Shown piece by piece: positions 35,081-44,060 of a stretch of DNA of 64,000 bases (positions are counted from its first letter, which is position 1; every line of letters starts with the position of its first letter). The stretch covers positions 248,001-312,000 of the forward strand of contig NZ_FO082820.1 of the NCBI RefSeq assembly GCF_000967425.1, in the 5' to 3' direction. The notes under the pieces are model-generated. The model searched no databases. It saw only the letters and a program-made list of their open reading frames with translations, and was not told the origin of the DNA. The translations under genes were made by a program, and so were the position numbers. Source of the stretch: Pseudorhizobium banfieldiae. Its GTDB lineage: Bacteria > Pseudomonadota > Alphaproteobacteria > Rhizobiales > Rhizobiaceae.

Positions 35081-38000
35081 TCAATTCGCAAGCACCCGCT
35101 GCGGCGGAAAGGTTATTTCGACCAGTGTCCCTTCGCGCGGTGCAGAGCTGATTGCGAAGCTGGCGCGATTGGCATCGACCATGGCCTTGGTCAGGGGAAG
35201 CCCCAGACCGGTGCCGTCGCCGCGCTTTCTCGTGCTTCCCGCGACCTGCCGGAACGGCTTCATGGCCACCTCCAGTTCCTCCCTGCTCATGCCGATGCCT
35301 GTGTCCCGGATACGCAGGACGACGCTTCCGTTCCCTTCATAGGCCGTCGAAACCACGGTCTGCCCTCCGGAGGGCGTGAAGCGGATTGCATTGGAGAGGA
35401 TATTGAGGACGATCTGCTTCACCGAGCGAAGGTCTGCAACCACCTGCGGCACGGAATGGGAGAGGGCTGTCCGGATGATGACGCGCTGGCCGTTCGCCTG
35501 TGGCTGCAACAGCGAGACTGCCTCCGACACCGTTTCGTTGAGCTCGACTGGGATAAAGTCGAGTTCCATCTCTCCAGCCTCGATCTTCGATATGTCGAGG
35601 AGGTCGTTGACGATGTCCAGCACATGCCGGCCAGAGCGCACGATGTCGCTGGCATATTCCACATAGCGCGGGTGGCCGACTGGGCCGAAGTGCTCCGTGG
35701 CCATCAGGTCCGCAAAGCCGATAATGGCGTTCAGGGGCGTCCGGATTTCATGGCTTACATGGGCCAGAAACTCGCTCTTGTGAGCGTTCGCGGCCTCAGC
35801 CACGCGCTTTGCCGTTCGCAGTTCCTCTTCCGTCCTCTTCCACTGGGTCACGTCGCGGATCACCGCGCAGAAGCCGTTGGAAGAGGTCAGCCGCCCGATG
35901 GTCATGAAAAGCGGGATGAACCCTCCGGAGGCCTCGCGTCCGATGACTTCCCGGCCGTCATTGAGGACGCTGGCAACGCCATGTCCGGAAAGACCTGCGA
36001 GATAGTCGACGATTGCCTTCTGGCTTTCATGGGCGAAGAGCATCACGAAGGGTTTGCCCTCCGTCTCGTCGTTATCGTAGTTGAAAAGTGCGCTGGCGGA
36101 CCGGTTCATCGAGCGGATGGTTCCGTCGATGTCGATGACGACGACGCCATCCGTCGCAGTCTCGAGGATCGCCCTCAGTTCTTCCACCTCCACCTGCAGG
36201 CGCACCGCCTGCTCGGGAATGGGCCTTGCGAGCGGGATCACTTCGGCCTGATGCTCCTTCTCCGCCACCGGCTCTGCAGCGATCGGGATCATGGCGAGCA
36301 TGAGCGCAGTTGCATCCTCGAATCGGACGGACTGAAGACGAGCGGTCACCGGAACGATCACGTCGTCGGCTCGAACAAGCACCAGCCCACTGGCCTGATT
36401 GGCCGCGCTGTCGAGATCCTGCCGCTGCAGCAGCGCATCGAGCCCGCCGACGTCTGCCAGCGCCTCAAGCGACGAATAGCCCGTCAGGCGCAGGAATTCC
36501 GGATTGGCATGGATGAGCCGGTCGCCGGCATGCACGAGAAGCGCAACCGGCATCTGGTCCAGGATCTCTCCTGACAGTCCCATACGCTCGCGGGCGGCAG
36601 GCAGGTAGGGAGCTCTTTCGTCGTCTGCGGTACCCGACTGGTGGTTGTCGGGCTCGCTCTCTTCCACTGCCGAGGGTTGCTCCTCGGCAAGTGGTGCCTC
36701 TTGCGCATCGTCGGGTACGGTCAAGTCTGCGGATGATAGGTGGTCATCTGACTCGGGCTCTGGAGAAGGCGGCGACACCTCCCGCGTATCTTCCAGAGTG
36801 TCGGGCAAGGCCTGAGCCTCATCGGCGTTTACGCCTGCTACCTCCTGGCTGCTGGGGTCCTCATCCCCCGAGGGGCGGCGGCCTATGAAGCCGTCAAGCT
36901 GACGGGCGATCTCTCGGAATGCGGCCTGTTCGACAGGTGATAGGCCCTCTCGCCGGATCCGGCGGTCCGGTAGCTGCACGACCTTGTCGGTGCTGGCGGG
37001 TGCCGGAGCCGCAACCACGCGAAGTGCAGGCTTTTCATTCTCCGGCAGTTGGAGATCGGTTTCTGCGTCGCGGTTCGACGGCTGTGTCGTCGACGGCTCG
37101 GGCAGTTCACTATCGAGTTCGGCATCGGCGGCCGGCTCGACCTGTGGAGCGGCTTCCTCAGGGGCCGTCACGCCTTCCCTTGTCACGACCTCGCCGGATG
37201 CAACGTCGTCCGAAACGGCGGAGGAGACCTCCTCGGCCTCTTGGAATGGTGCCTCTTCGGCCCGCGTTTCGTTCGCGTCAGAGGCGAGACTGATGCCGAG
37301 CGCGTCCGGGTCCTCCGCGACATCGCCAACACGGATGATACCGAACCCGCGGAAGCCGTCGAAGACGCGGTCGCGGGTGTAGGTCGGCAACGCCGCGAGA
37401 TCGATCGGAACCTTAAACGAAGTTCCCTCGACGGGCCACCGGATCGTCTTGCCGGACCAGGTATCGCGGCGGCGCAGAAGATCCTGCAGCTTGTTCTCCG
37501 GATCGAGTTTGAAGCGTGCCGAAACGTCTGCAAAGGTCGAACCGGCAATGTTCGCCGAGCGGGGACCGACGGTTCGCGCAAACTCTTCGGAAATCTCCTG
37601 GAACCGTCCCTCCGCATCGATTTTCCAGACGAAGCGGGTGGCGCGGCTATCGCGACGGAACACGAAACGAGGTTCCGAAGGAGGCTCTTCGCGCGATGGG
37701 GTCGGCGGCTCGGTCGGCGCCTCATCGACCACGCCTTCACCGGGGAGCGTCACCGTTGTCTCCTCCGCCTCGCCGCCTTGAGGTGGGAGAGCCCGGCGGT
37801 CCTCGTCGGAGGCGTCATTCTCTTCACTGTCAGCTGAATCGACATCGAGGGTCACCAGCTCCTCCGTGTCGGAGGTTTCCTCGATATGCGCGACCGCCTC
37901 GATGGCGTCGTCGAAACTGTCGGCGTTCCGGGGCCTGACTTCCATGGCGGCAGCCGGGTCGTTGCCGATCGCTTCAGGTGCCAGATCCATGCCGGCAGCG

Positions 38001-38659
38001 GCCGTCTCCACGACGAGCAGCAGATAGAGCGCCGGATCGTCGGAGAGCTTGCCCATCGCCGCAGGAAGATAGCCCTTGGACGTCGGGACCGGGCGCTTGA
38101 CAAGGCCGTTCGCCTCACTGTTCGCGATGGTCACGAGCATCTGCGCGGTATGAGGCGTCAGCCCGAGAGTTGGAAATGCTTTCGATGCCTCGGCCACCAC
38201 TCCGTCGGCGCCGAGCACGGCCACGTGGATGTGGGGGTCATCGAGCCCATCGATTAGCCCCGACCCCGTTGCAGCAGCCGCGCCGCCAGTTCCTCCGACA
38301 GGGGCGGTGAAAAGCACCGCTGCCTCGCCGGAAAGGTCGATCGGCATGCAGCGCGCCATGACGGGCACCGCTCGGAAGCCGGCAGCGACGCGGATGGTGA
38401 GGGTTTCGGGAATAGAGGAGCGTTCAACCCGCGACGCGACGCTTCTGACCTGCCGAAAGAGAAGATCGTTTTGATCTGGGCCCTGGTCGAGAAAGTCATA
38501 GACGGACCCGTAGCCGAACAGTCCGGCGCCGCGACCGTTGCACCACAGTACGGTGGACATGTCCGCTGAGAACAGCACGATCGCATCGCCGGCCGCATAC
38601 CGGTTACGAACACGTTCGTGAACCGCGATGTCGATGAACGGGTACTGTGTGGCAGGCAT
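35081..38659 (-). CDS. cbrA: Multi-PAS hybrid-length sensor histidine kinase CbrA
   Basis: This 1192-residue cytoplasmic kinase has no membrane segment. Four PAS-like regions lie near 20-130, 335-450, 695-800 and 825-945. HisKA carries the phospho-acceptor His970 in AHVSHEIRTPLN, followed by the HATPase N box (NILSNAIRFTP) and G boxes (RDTGIGM, GDGTGLGLPL). Long acidic, Glu/Asp/Ser-rich linkers occupy about 230-330 and 450-690. In S. meliloti CbrA, next to the same phasin gene, limits CtrA activity through DivK and affects succinoglycan and flagella. PdhS/PleC-type kinases are relatives, so the orthology rests on context and layout. Confidence 0.8.
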   Translation of the reverse strand: MPATQYPFIDIAVHERVRNRYAAGDAIVLFSADMSTVLWCNGRGAGLFGYGSVYDFLDQGPDQNDLLFRQVRSVASRVERSSIPETLTIRVAAGFRAVPVMARCMPIDLSGEAAVLFTAPVGGTGGAAAATGSGLIDGLDDPHIHVAVLGADGVVAEASKAFPTLGLTPHTAQMLVTIANSEANGLVKRPVPTSKGYLPAAMGKLSDDPALYLLLVVETAAAGMDLAPEAIGNDPAAAMEVRPRNADSFDDAIEAVAHIEETSDTEELVTLDVDSADSEENDASDEDRRALPPQGGEAEETTVTLPGEGVVDEAPTEPPTPSREEPPSEPRFVFRRDSRATRFVWKIDAEGRFQEISEEFARTVGPRSANIAGSTFADVSARFKLDPENKLQDLLRRRDTWSGKTIRWPVEGTSFKVPIDLAALPTYTRDRVFDGFRGFGIIRVGDVAEDPDALGISLASDANETRAEEAPFQEAEEVSSAVSDDVASGEVVTREGVTAPEEAAPQVEPAADAELDSELPEPSTTQPSNRDAETDLQLPENEKPALRVVAAPAPASTDKVVQLPDRRIRREGLSPVEQAAFREIARQLDGFIGRRPSGDEDPSSQEVAGVNADEAQALPDTLEDTREVSPPSPEPESDDHLSSADLTVPDDAQEAPLAEEQPSAVEESEPDNHQSGTADDERAPYLPAARERMGLSGEILDQMPVALLVHAGDRLIHANPEFLRLTGYSSLEALADVGGLDALLQRQDLDSAANQASGLVLVRADDVIVPVTARLQSVRFEDATALMLAMIPIAAEPVAEKEHQAEVIPLARPIPEQAVRLQVEVEELRAILETATDGVVVIDIDGTIRSMNRSASALFNYDNDETEGKPFVMLFAHESQKAIVDYLAGLSGHGVASVLNDGREVIGREASGGFIPLFMTIGRLTSSNGFCAVIRDVTQWKRTEEELRTAKRVAEAANAHKSEFLAHVSHEIRTPLNAIIGFADLMATEHFGPVGHPRYVEYASDIVRSGRHVLDIVNDLLDISKIEAGEMELDFIPVELNETVSEAVSLLQPQANGQRVIIRTALSHSVPQVVADLRSVKQIVLNILSNAIRFTPSGGQTVVSTAYEGNGSVVLRIRDTGIGMSREELEVAMKPFRQVAGSTRKRGDGTGLGLPLTKAMVDANRASFAISSAPREGTLVEITFPPQRVLAN

Positions 38660-38780
38660 GGAAGGGCCCCGACGTCACGAGCGTAAATAGGGTTCTTAAC
38701 ATAGTGTTAATAGCCGGAACGCCGATTTGGGTCCACAATGGCTGCGCCTTAACGCCCCGAAAGGTTAACAAGGAAAATGG

Positions 38781-38807
38781 TGCGTCGCACAATTATGTTG
38801 CAATGCA
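38781..38807. promoter_or_regulatory. Tandem TGC-N3-GCA sites upstream of the phasin gene
   Basis: TGCGTCGCA at 38781-38789 and TGCAATGCA at 38799-38807 have starts 18 bases apart. The second overlaps the -35 element. They match the core of the binding sites I recall for the PHB regulator PhaR (AniA in rhizobia). Confidence 0.6.
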
Positions 38808-38826
38808 CAATAAGATCTATTATATA
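38798..38826 (+). promoter_or_regulatory. Probable phasin promoter
   Basis: TTGCAA, 17-base spacer, TATATA. It lies 56 bases before the phasin start and its -35 is covered by a TGC-N3-GCA site. Confidence 0.65.
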
Positions 38827-38881
38827 CGGCTCATGAAGCTTCGGTCACCTTCCGAAGATACCAAGTACAAGGAATATGAGG

Positions 38882-39328
38882 ATGGCATACCGCAACGATG
38901 ATATCTTCTCCTTCAGCGCCTTCGACCCGGCCAAGCTGACGGACAGCTTCCGTGAATTTGCCGAGAAGGGTGCAGCCCAGTCTCGCGAAGCCTATGCAAA
39001 GGTAAAGGCTGCGACCGAAGAGGCGACGAAGACGGTCGAGACCACCATGCAGTCCGCTCAGGCCGGCTCCGTGGAAGTTGGCCTCAAGGCCATCGAGGCT
39101 CTTCGCACCAATGCCGATCTTTCGCTTTCCCACATGGAATCGCTTCTTGGCGTGAAGTCCGTCGCTGAATTCGTGGAGCTGCAGACGAGCTTCGTCCGCA
39201 AGCAGGCCGAACTGACCGTCGATCAGGCTCGCAGCATCCAGGATGCCACGCGCAAGCTCGCAGAAGCGGTCAGCCAGCCGGGCAAGGAAGCTGCCGAAAA
39301 GGCCATGTCGACTTTCAAGGCCGCCTGA
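38882..39328 (+). CDS. phaP1: Phasin (PHB granule protein)
   Basis: This 148-residue, almost entirely helical protein belongs to the phasin_2 family: AKLTDSFREFAEKG followed by amphipathic heptads and the conserved FVELQTSFVRKQAEL. It coats polyhydroxybutyrate granules. ATG 38882 has AAGGA at 8 bases; an ATG six bases upstream is too close. In S. meliloti the equivalent gene beside cbrA is phaP1. An intrinsic terminator follows. Confidence 0.9.
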   Translation: MAYRNDDIFSFSAFDPAKLTDSFREFAEKGAAQSREAYAKVKAATEEATKTVETTMQSAQAGSVEVGLKAIEALRTNADLSLSHMESLLGVKSVAEFVELQTSFVRKQAELTVDQARSIQDATRKLAEAVSQPGKEAAEKAMSTFKAA

Positions 39329-39348
39329 TTTTCAGCATCGAGAAGAGG

Positions 39349-39383
39349 AAGGGCCGGCGGCGAAGAGCCCCGGTCCTTCTTTT
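39349..39383 (+). terminator. Terminator after phasin gene
   Basis: AAGGGCCGG and CCGGTCCTT form a 9-bp stem (one G-T), followed by CTTTTC. It lies 21 bases past the stop. Confidence 0.75.
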
Positions 39384-39454
39384 CGTATGGGGGCTTGCAA
39401 AAACGGCCCGATGCTCGTATTTGACCCGAAAAGCCGCCGCGGCGGCTTGCATGT

Positions 39455-39531
39455 GCGGTTGTAGCTCAGTTGGTTAGAGCGCAGGTTTGTGGCACCTGAG
39501 GTCGCTGGTTCAACTCCAGCCAACCGTACCA
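39455..39531 (+). tRNA. tRNA-His (anticodon GTG)
   Basis: Full cloverleaf. The acceptor GCGGTTG pairs with CAACCGT (first pair G-U), the anticodon stem CAGGT/ACCTG encloses loop TTGTGGC (anticodon GTG), and the T-loop is GGTTCAACTCC. Encoded CCA lies at 39529-39531. Base 73 is A and base -1 is T, so the usual G-1:C73 pair of His tRNA is missing, as known for many alphaproteobacteria. Confidence 0.97.
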
Positions 39532-39773
39532 TTTCTCTTGATCCCGATGCGCTGCAGGTAAGCCGCGAGTGGCTGCGAACTAGTCACCGTTCTGTCTTCT
39601 GCGGCACGCATAGGGGCAAGCCACGGCTTGAGCAGTCGAACGGGATCTAGGTCGGCTGACTTGCATCCACTCGCCCAAAAACCTACTCTTTATTGCGGCG
39701 CACGCTATCTATGCTGCCGTACTCCTTGCACATATCGCCTCCGGCGCAAGACAATCGTAGAAGGGTTCCTCCT

Positions 39774-40013
39774 ATGTCTATTTCCATGAGCAATTTCGCC
39801 CCTGCAGTGAAAACCGGTATCTCCGCTGATCGTGTTTCAGCCATTCTCACCGAAGCGCGCCAGGAGCGGAGCTATACGCTTGATCAGCTGGCCGTGACCA
39901 CTGGCCTGACCGTGGACGAACTGAAGGCGGTCGAAGATGGCGGTGTAACGGATCCGGCACTCGTGCAGCGTATCGCCTCTGCTCTTGGTCTGCCGCCTGC
40001 CGCTCTTCTCTGA
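39774..40013 (+). CDS. Small XRE-type helix-turn-helix protein
   Basis: This 79-residue protein is built almost wholly from one HTH domain (residues about 22-77: YTLDQLAVTTGLTVDELKAV, then ALVQRIASALGLP). ATG 39774 follows GAAGGG; the frame is open upstream but lacks a ribosome site. A single-domain regulator of unknown target. It is followed by an acetyltransferase-like gene 128 bases on. Confidence 0.7.
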   Translation: MSISMSNFAPAVKTGISADRVSAILTEARQERSYTLDQLAVTTGLTVDELKAVEDGGVTDPALVQRIASALGLPPAALL

Positions 40014-40141
40014 AGGCAGGCGTCGGATTGACGTCAGAGCCAGCAAAAACAGCGAAATGAACCCCGTCCGTAAACGTAATCTTGACGGGAAGATGTCATC
40101 CCTGCGGCATCTCGAACGACGAGAGCCGGCGGGGCGACAGC

Positions 40142-41278
40142 GTGGAAAAACCCTTTCTGATTGAGGTGCGGAACCGCCTGGAGGACGTCTCGTCCGACTG
40201 GCCCGTCGGCGCCCCATGCCACCAGGCCCAGACACTGCTGCACGCCTTCCAATCACGCACCTTTCTTCAGGTGTGGCTGGAAAGCTTTGGGCGGTCCGGC
40301 ACGCAAAGCTTCCATTTCGTGGAGGTAAGGGACCGAGCCCGCCAACCCTTGCTTTTCATGCCGCTTCGCATCCTCAGGGCAGGCGGCGCACGATTGCTGC
40401 AGTTCGTGGACCAGGATGCCGCAGACTATAACGCTCCGGTGCTTTTCCCATCGGAGATGACGTGGAGCCGCGAGACCGCGGAGCAACTCTGGCAGCAGGT
40501 GCTCGCAGAGCTTCCGCCCGTCGATGTCGTCGAGCTAACGAAGATCCCGGGGGATGTAGAGGGCTTGCTGAACCCGCTTGTCTTCCTGGGGAGTGGAGCC
40601 AGTGAACTCTCGTGTCATGCAACGGACCTGAGGCGCCCCTGGGCCGAGATCGACGGGGAAATACCTCGGCGCACGACGCTGATGCGCAAGATCAGGGGCC
40701 TGGAACGCCTGGGCCCCCTCGGATTCCACCTTGCTGAGACGGAAGACGAGGTGAGGCGGGTGACCGCGGTGATGCTTCGGCAGAAGCAGCGCCGTTTCGA
40801 GGAGACCAAGGTTCCGGGCTTCGACGTCGATCGCGACAAGTTCGACTTCTTCGACGGCGGTGCGGCTCGCTTCCATGGAGAGGGTATGCTCAGGCTCTTC
40901 TACCTCACCCTCGGCGAGACGGTCGTGGCCACCATCTGGGGCCTGGTCAGCGGCAAGCGGTATTACGCCATCATGCTCTCCTTCGAGGGCGACGAGTGGA
41001 CGAAGCACTCCCCCGGCAGCGTCCTCTTCTATAAGGTGCTCGAGTGGCTTCATGGGAACGGCTTCGAGTGGATGGACCTCGGGATCGGCAATGAACCCTG
41101 GAAGCTGGAAAGCTGCAGGACGACAATCCCCCTCGTGGAGCGGCGTGAGGCACTGACGCTCCGCGGGCGCCTCTACCTGGCGCGTCTGAGTTTGATGGAG
41201 AAGATTCGTGGAACGCTGGTCTACCAGCGACTGCGGCCGTTGAAATGGGTCGTCCTGCGGAAACTGTCGGTGCGCTGA
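40142..41278 (+). CDS. GNAT/FemAB-like acetyltransferase (CelD/BcsL-type)
   Basis: This 378-residue protein has the two-domain GNAT architecture of the Acetyltransf_6/CelD group. The RQKQRRFEETKVPG helix leads into the C-terminal GNAT core (GETVVATIWGLVSGKRYY, SPGSVLFYKVLEWL, WMDLGIGNEPWKLE). Related proteins are linked to cell-surface polymer or peptidoglycan modification. The start is probably GTG 40142 behind GGCGGGGCGAC; a TTG at 40082 is in frame. It is convergent with a LysR gene, stops 10 bases apart. Confidence 0.75.
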   Translation: MEKPFLIEVRNRLEDVSSDWPVGAPCHQAQTLLHAFQSRTFLQVWLESFGRSGTQSFHFVEVRDRARQPLLFMPLRILRAGGARLLQFVDQDAADYNAPVLFPSEMTWSRETAEQLWQQVLAELPPVDVVELTKIPGDVEGLLNPLVFLGSGASELSCHATDLRRPWAEIDGEIPRRTTLMRKIRGLERLGPLGFHLAETEDEVRRVTAVMLRQKQRRFEETKVPGFDVDRDKFDFFDGGAARFHGEGMLRLFYLTLGETVVATIWGLVSGKRYYAIMLSFEGDEWTKHSPGSVLFYKVLEWLHGNGFEWMDLGIGNEPWKLESCRTTIPLVERREALTLRGRLYLARLSLMEKIRGTLVYQRLRPLKWVVLRKLSVR

Positions 41279-41288
41279 TGGCTTGGCG

Positions 41289-42170
41289 TCACAGGAAGAT
41301 ATGGCGCTCTTCGTGGACGATGTCGTTCAGATAGCGGACCAGCGTCTTGATCCGCATCAGGTCGCGACTGCTCTCATGATAGGTCGTCCAGTAGGCGCGG
41401 CGGATCACCACGTCCGGGAGAATGCGGACGAGTTCCGGGTACTGGCGAGCGATGTAGTCGTGCAGGATACCTATGCCGGCTCCTGAGCGTACGGCCTCGG
41501 TCTGGCCGATGGCGCTGGAGACTTCCAGCATCGCATCCCAGTCGCGCATCACCTCGCCGGTGAAGTTGAGCGAAGGCGAGAAGATCAGGTCCTCCACATA
41601 GCCGATGCGAGGATGATGCCGCAGGTCCTCGAGCCCGCCCGGCATTCCATGCGTTTTCACATGGGCGCGCGATGCATAGAGGCCCAAGGTATAATCGGTA
41701 AGCTTGGAGGAGATAAGCCGGCCCTGTTCCGGCCGCTCGATCGTTATGGCCACGTCCGCTTCCCGCTGTGACAGCGAGAAGGAACGAGGAACGGGCACGA
41801 GTTGCACCTTCAACTGAGGGTGCTGCTGCATGAGCCTTCCCAGGCGTGCTGCGAGAAACGACACACCAAAGCCGTCCGGCGCCCCAAGCCGAACGGTGCC
41901 GGCCACGCTCGTATCGATCTGGCCGGTCGCAGCCTGCGCCGCCAGCATCTCGGCTTCCATCCGCTCGGCGGCGGCAAAGTAGACCTCTCCCTCCGCCGTG
42001 AGTTCGCATCCGTTCGTTCGCCGAACCAGAAGCCTTGTCCCCAGGGCGTGCTCAAGCGCCGTCATCCGGCGCCCCAAGGTTGCGTGATTGATGCCCAGCC
42101 GTCGCGAGGCCGCGAGTAGCTGGCCACTTCGCGCGACGGCTAGGAAAAGCCGCACATCATCCCAGTCCAC
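41289..42170 (-). CDS. LysR-family regulator divergent from mmsA
   Basis: This 293-residue regulator has a winged helix at residues about 4-62 (ASRRLGINHATLGRRM) and a LysR effector domain. It starts at GTG 42170 behind AGGTGA. It is divergent from mmsA across 108 bases that include a 9-bp inverted repeat, so it most likely controls mmsA. From memory, the same LysR-mmsA pair occurs in S. meliloti. The inducer may be a valine or inositol intermediate (inference). Confidence 0.85.
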   Translation of the reverse strand: MDWDDVRLFLAVARSGQLLAASRRLGINHATLGRRMTALEHALGTRLLVRRTNGCELTAEGEVYFAAAERMEAEMLAAQAATGQIDTSVAGTVRLGAPDGFGVSFLAARLGRLMQQHPQLKVQLVPVPRSFSLSQREADVAITIERPEQGRLISSKLTDYTLGLYASRAHVKTHGMPGGLEDLRHHPRIGYVEDLIFSPSLNFTGEVMRDWDAMLEVSSAIGQTEAVRSGAGIGILHDYIARQYPELVRILPDVVIRRAYWTTYHESSRDLMRIKTLVRYLNDIVHEERHIFL

Positions 42171-42190
42171 GGGTCACCTATCGACAAAAA

Positions 42191-42229
42191 TGCACAACGG
42201 ATGCGTAAACTATCGCGTTGCGTTGTGCA
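42191..42229. promoter_or_regulatory. 9-bp inverted repeat between LysR gene and mmsA
   Basis: TGCACAACG and CGTTGTGCA are separated by 21 bases, in the centre of the divergent region and 49 bases before the mmsA start. It is a good LysR binding-site candidate. Confidence 0.6.
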
Positions 42230-42278
42230 AATTTGTTTGCCACTCTGCGGGCCATCGAGCTATCGGAGGAGTGTTTCT

Positions 42279-43775
42279 ATGTACGAAATAGGCCATTTTA
42301 TCGGCGGCAAGCGCGTCGCCGGCCAGAGCGGGCGCACCGCAAACATCTTCAATCCTGCGACCGGAGAGGTCCAGGGAACGGTTTCCCTGGCGAGCGACGC
42401 GGAACTCAGTGCTGCCGTCGAAGCGGCGAAGGCCGCCCAGCCCGCCTGGGCCGCCACCAATCCCCAGCGCCGTGCACGGGTTTTCATGAAGTTCGTGCAG
42501 CTGCTGAACGAGAACATGGATGAACTGGCGGAACTTCTCTCCCGCGAACATGGCAAGACAATAGAGGACTCCAAGGGCGACATCGTCCGGGGCCTGGAGG
42601 TCTGCGAGTTCGTCATCGGCATCCCGCATCTTTCCAAGAGCGAATTCACCGAAGGCGCCGGACCCGGCATCGACATGTACTCGATCCGCCAGCCGGTCGG
42701 CATCGGCGCCGGCATTACCCCCTTCAATTTCCCCGGCATGATCCCGATGTGGATGTTCGCGCCGGCCATCGCATGCGGCAACGCCTTCATCCTGAAGCCG
42801 TCGGAACGCGACCCATCCGTCCCGATGCGCCTCGCGGAGCTGATGATCGAGGCCGGCCTGCCGGAAGGCGTTCTGAACGTCGTGAACGGCGACAAGGCAG
42901 CCGTGGACGCTATCCTTGCTCATCCGGATATTGGGGCTGTCTCTTTCGTGGGCTCCACGCCGATCGCCCGCTATGTCTATGGCACGGCCACGGCCAACGG
43001 CAAGCGCGCCCAGTGCTTCGGCGGCGCGAAGAACCACATGATCATCATGCCGGATGCCGATCTTGATCAGGCCGCCAATGCACTGATCGGCGCGGGCTAC
43101 GGTTCCGCCGGCGAACGCTGCATGGCGATCTCCGTGGCTGTTCCGGTTGGGGAAGAGACTGCGAACCGCCTGATCGACAAGCTGACCCCGATGGTCGAGA
43201 GCCTTCGCATCGGTCCCTACACCGATGACAAGGCCGACATGGGCCCGCTCGTTACCAAGGAAGCGCACGCCCGCGTCCGCGGCCTGATTGACCGTGGCAT
43301 CGAGGAGGGCGCGAAGCTTGTCGTCGACGGACGTGACTTCAAGCTGCAGGGCTATGAGAACGGCTATTTCGTCGGCGGCTGCCTCTTCGACCATGTGACG
43401 CCTGACATGGACATCTACAAGACCGAGATCTTCGGTCCCGTGCTTTCCGTGGTTCGCGCCAGAAATTATGAAGAAGCTCTAGAGCTGCCGATGAAGCACG
43501 AATACGGCAACGGTGTCGCCATCTACACCCGCGACGGTGATGCCGCCCGCGACTTCGCCAGCCGTATCAATATCGGAATGGTCGGAGTCAATGTCCCGAT
43601 CCCGGTTCCGCTCGCCTACCACACCTTCGGCGGCTGGAAGGCCTCGTCCTTCGGCGACCTCAATCAGCATGGGACGGATTCGATCAGGTTCTGGACGCGC
43701 ACAAAGACAGTCACGTCCCGCTGGCCGTCGGGTATCAAGGACGGCGCCGAATTCTCCATCCCGACGATGAAGTAA
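42279..43775 (+). CDS. mmsA: Methylmalonate-semialdehyde dehydrogenase (CoA-acylating)
   Basis: This enzyme converts (methyl)malonate semialdehyde to acetyl- or propionyl-CoA in valine and myo-inositol catabolism; it is also called iolA in rhizobia. The 498-residue aldehyde-dehydrogenase fold has the nucleophile Cys281 in AGERCMAIS, the GITPFNFPGMIPMWM stretch and KPSERDPS cofactor residues. The usual ALDH general base Glu is missing, as expected for the CoA-acylating class. ATG 42279 follows GGAGGAG. A strong terminator follows the stop. Confidence 0.95.
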   Translation: MYEIGHFIGGKRVAGQSGRTANIFNPATGEVQGTVSLASDAELSAAVEAAKAAQPAWAATNPQRRARVFMKFVQLLNENMDELAELLSREHGKTIEDSKGDIVRGLEVCEFVIGIPHLSKSEFTEGAGPGIDMYSIRQPVGIGAGITPFNFPGMIPMWMFAPAIACGNAFILKPSERDPSVPMRLAELMIEAGLPEGVLNVVNGDKAAVDAILAHPDIGAVSFVGSTPIARYVYGTATANGKRAQCFGGAKNHMIIMPDADLDQAANALIGAGYGSAGERCMAISVAVPVGEETANRLIDKLTPMVESLRIGPYTDDKADMGPLVTKEAHARVRGLIDRGIEEGAKLVVDGRDFKLQGYENGYFVGGCLFDHVTPDMDIYKTEIFGPVLSVVRARNYEEALELPMKHEYGNGVAIYTRDGDAARDFASRINIGMVGVNVPIPVPLAYHTFGGWKASSFGDLNQHGTDSIRFWTRTKTVTSRWPSGIKDGAEFSIPTMK

Positions 43776-43786
43776 GTCGTCACTGC

Positions 43787-43822
43787 AAAAGAAGGCTCCG
43801 CAAATGCAGAGCCTTCTTTTTT
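43787..43822 (+). terminator. Strong intrinsic terminator after mmsA
   Basis: AAAAGAAGGCTC pairs perfectly with GAGCCTTCTTTT around a 10-base loop, with a six-base T-run. Confidence 0.9.
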
Positions 43823-43880
43823 AGCATATGTTGACGTTCAGTCCGGCCGCCCTACTTCGCCTGCGCTAGGGAGCGGGACG

Positions 43881-44003
43881 ATGGTTTACGAATGGGATGA
43901 GAGGCGTGCGAGACGCGCCTATTGGAGCAGGGTTGCCGTGGTCGCGATAATTGTTCTGGCGCTCGTCGGAGCATTCGCCTGGACGGCGGCAGCCGTCCTT
44001 TGA
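43881..44003 (+). CDS. Small membrane protein (40 residues)
   Basis: A charged N-terminus (MVYEWDERRARRAYWSR) is followed by one membrane helix, VAVVAIIVLALVGAFAWTAAAVL, at the C-terminus. The ATG has GGGAGCGGGA at suitable spacing. It is too short for most gene finders. It lies between the mmsA terminator and the convergent fbpA, so it would need its own promoter. Function unknown. Confidence 0.55.
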   Translation: MVYEWDERRARRAYWSRVAVVAIIVLALVGAFAWTAAAVL

Positions 44004-44027
44004 TCTACCGCAGTTCTGAACGACAAC

Positions 44028-44048
44028 GGGGGCGGTGGGGCCGCCCCC
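44028..44048. terminator. GC hairpin between the small membrane protein and fbpA
   Basis: GGGGGCGG and CCGCCCCC pair around TGGGG. There is no T-run; possible shared terminator. Confidence 0.45.
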
Positions 44049-44060
44049 GCCTTAGCTGTG

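Noticed and set aside
42210..43394. 394-codon minus-strand frame opposite mmsA
   Set aside because: Antisense shadow of mmsA with no supporting signal.
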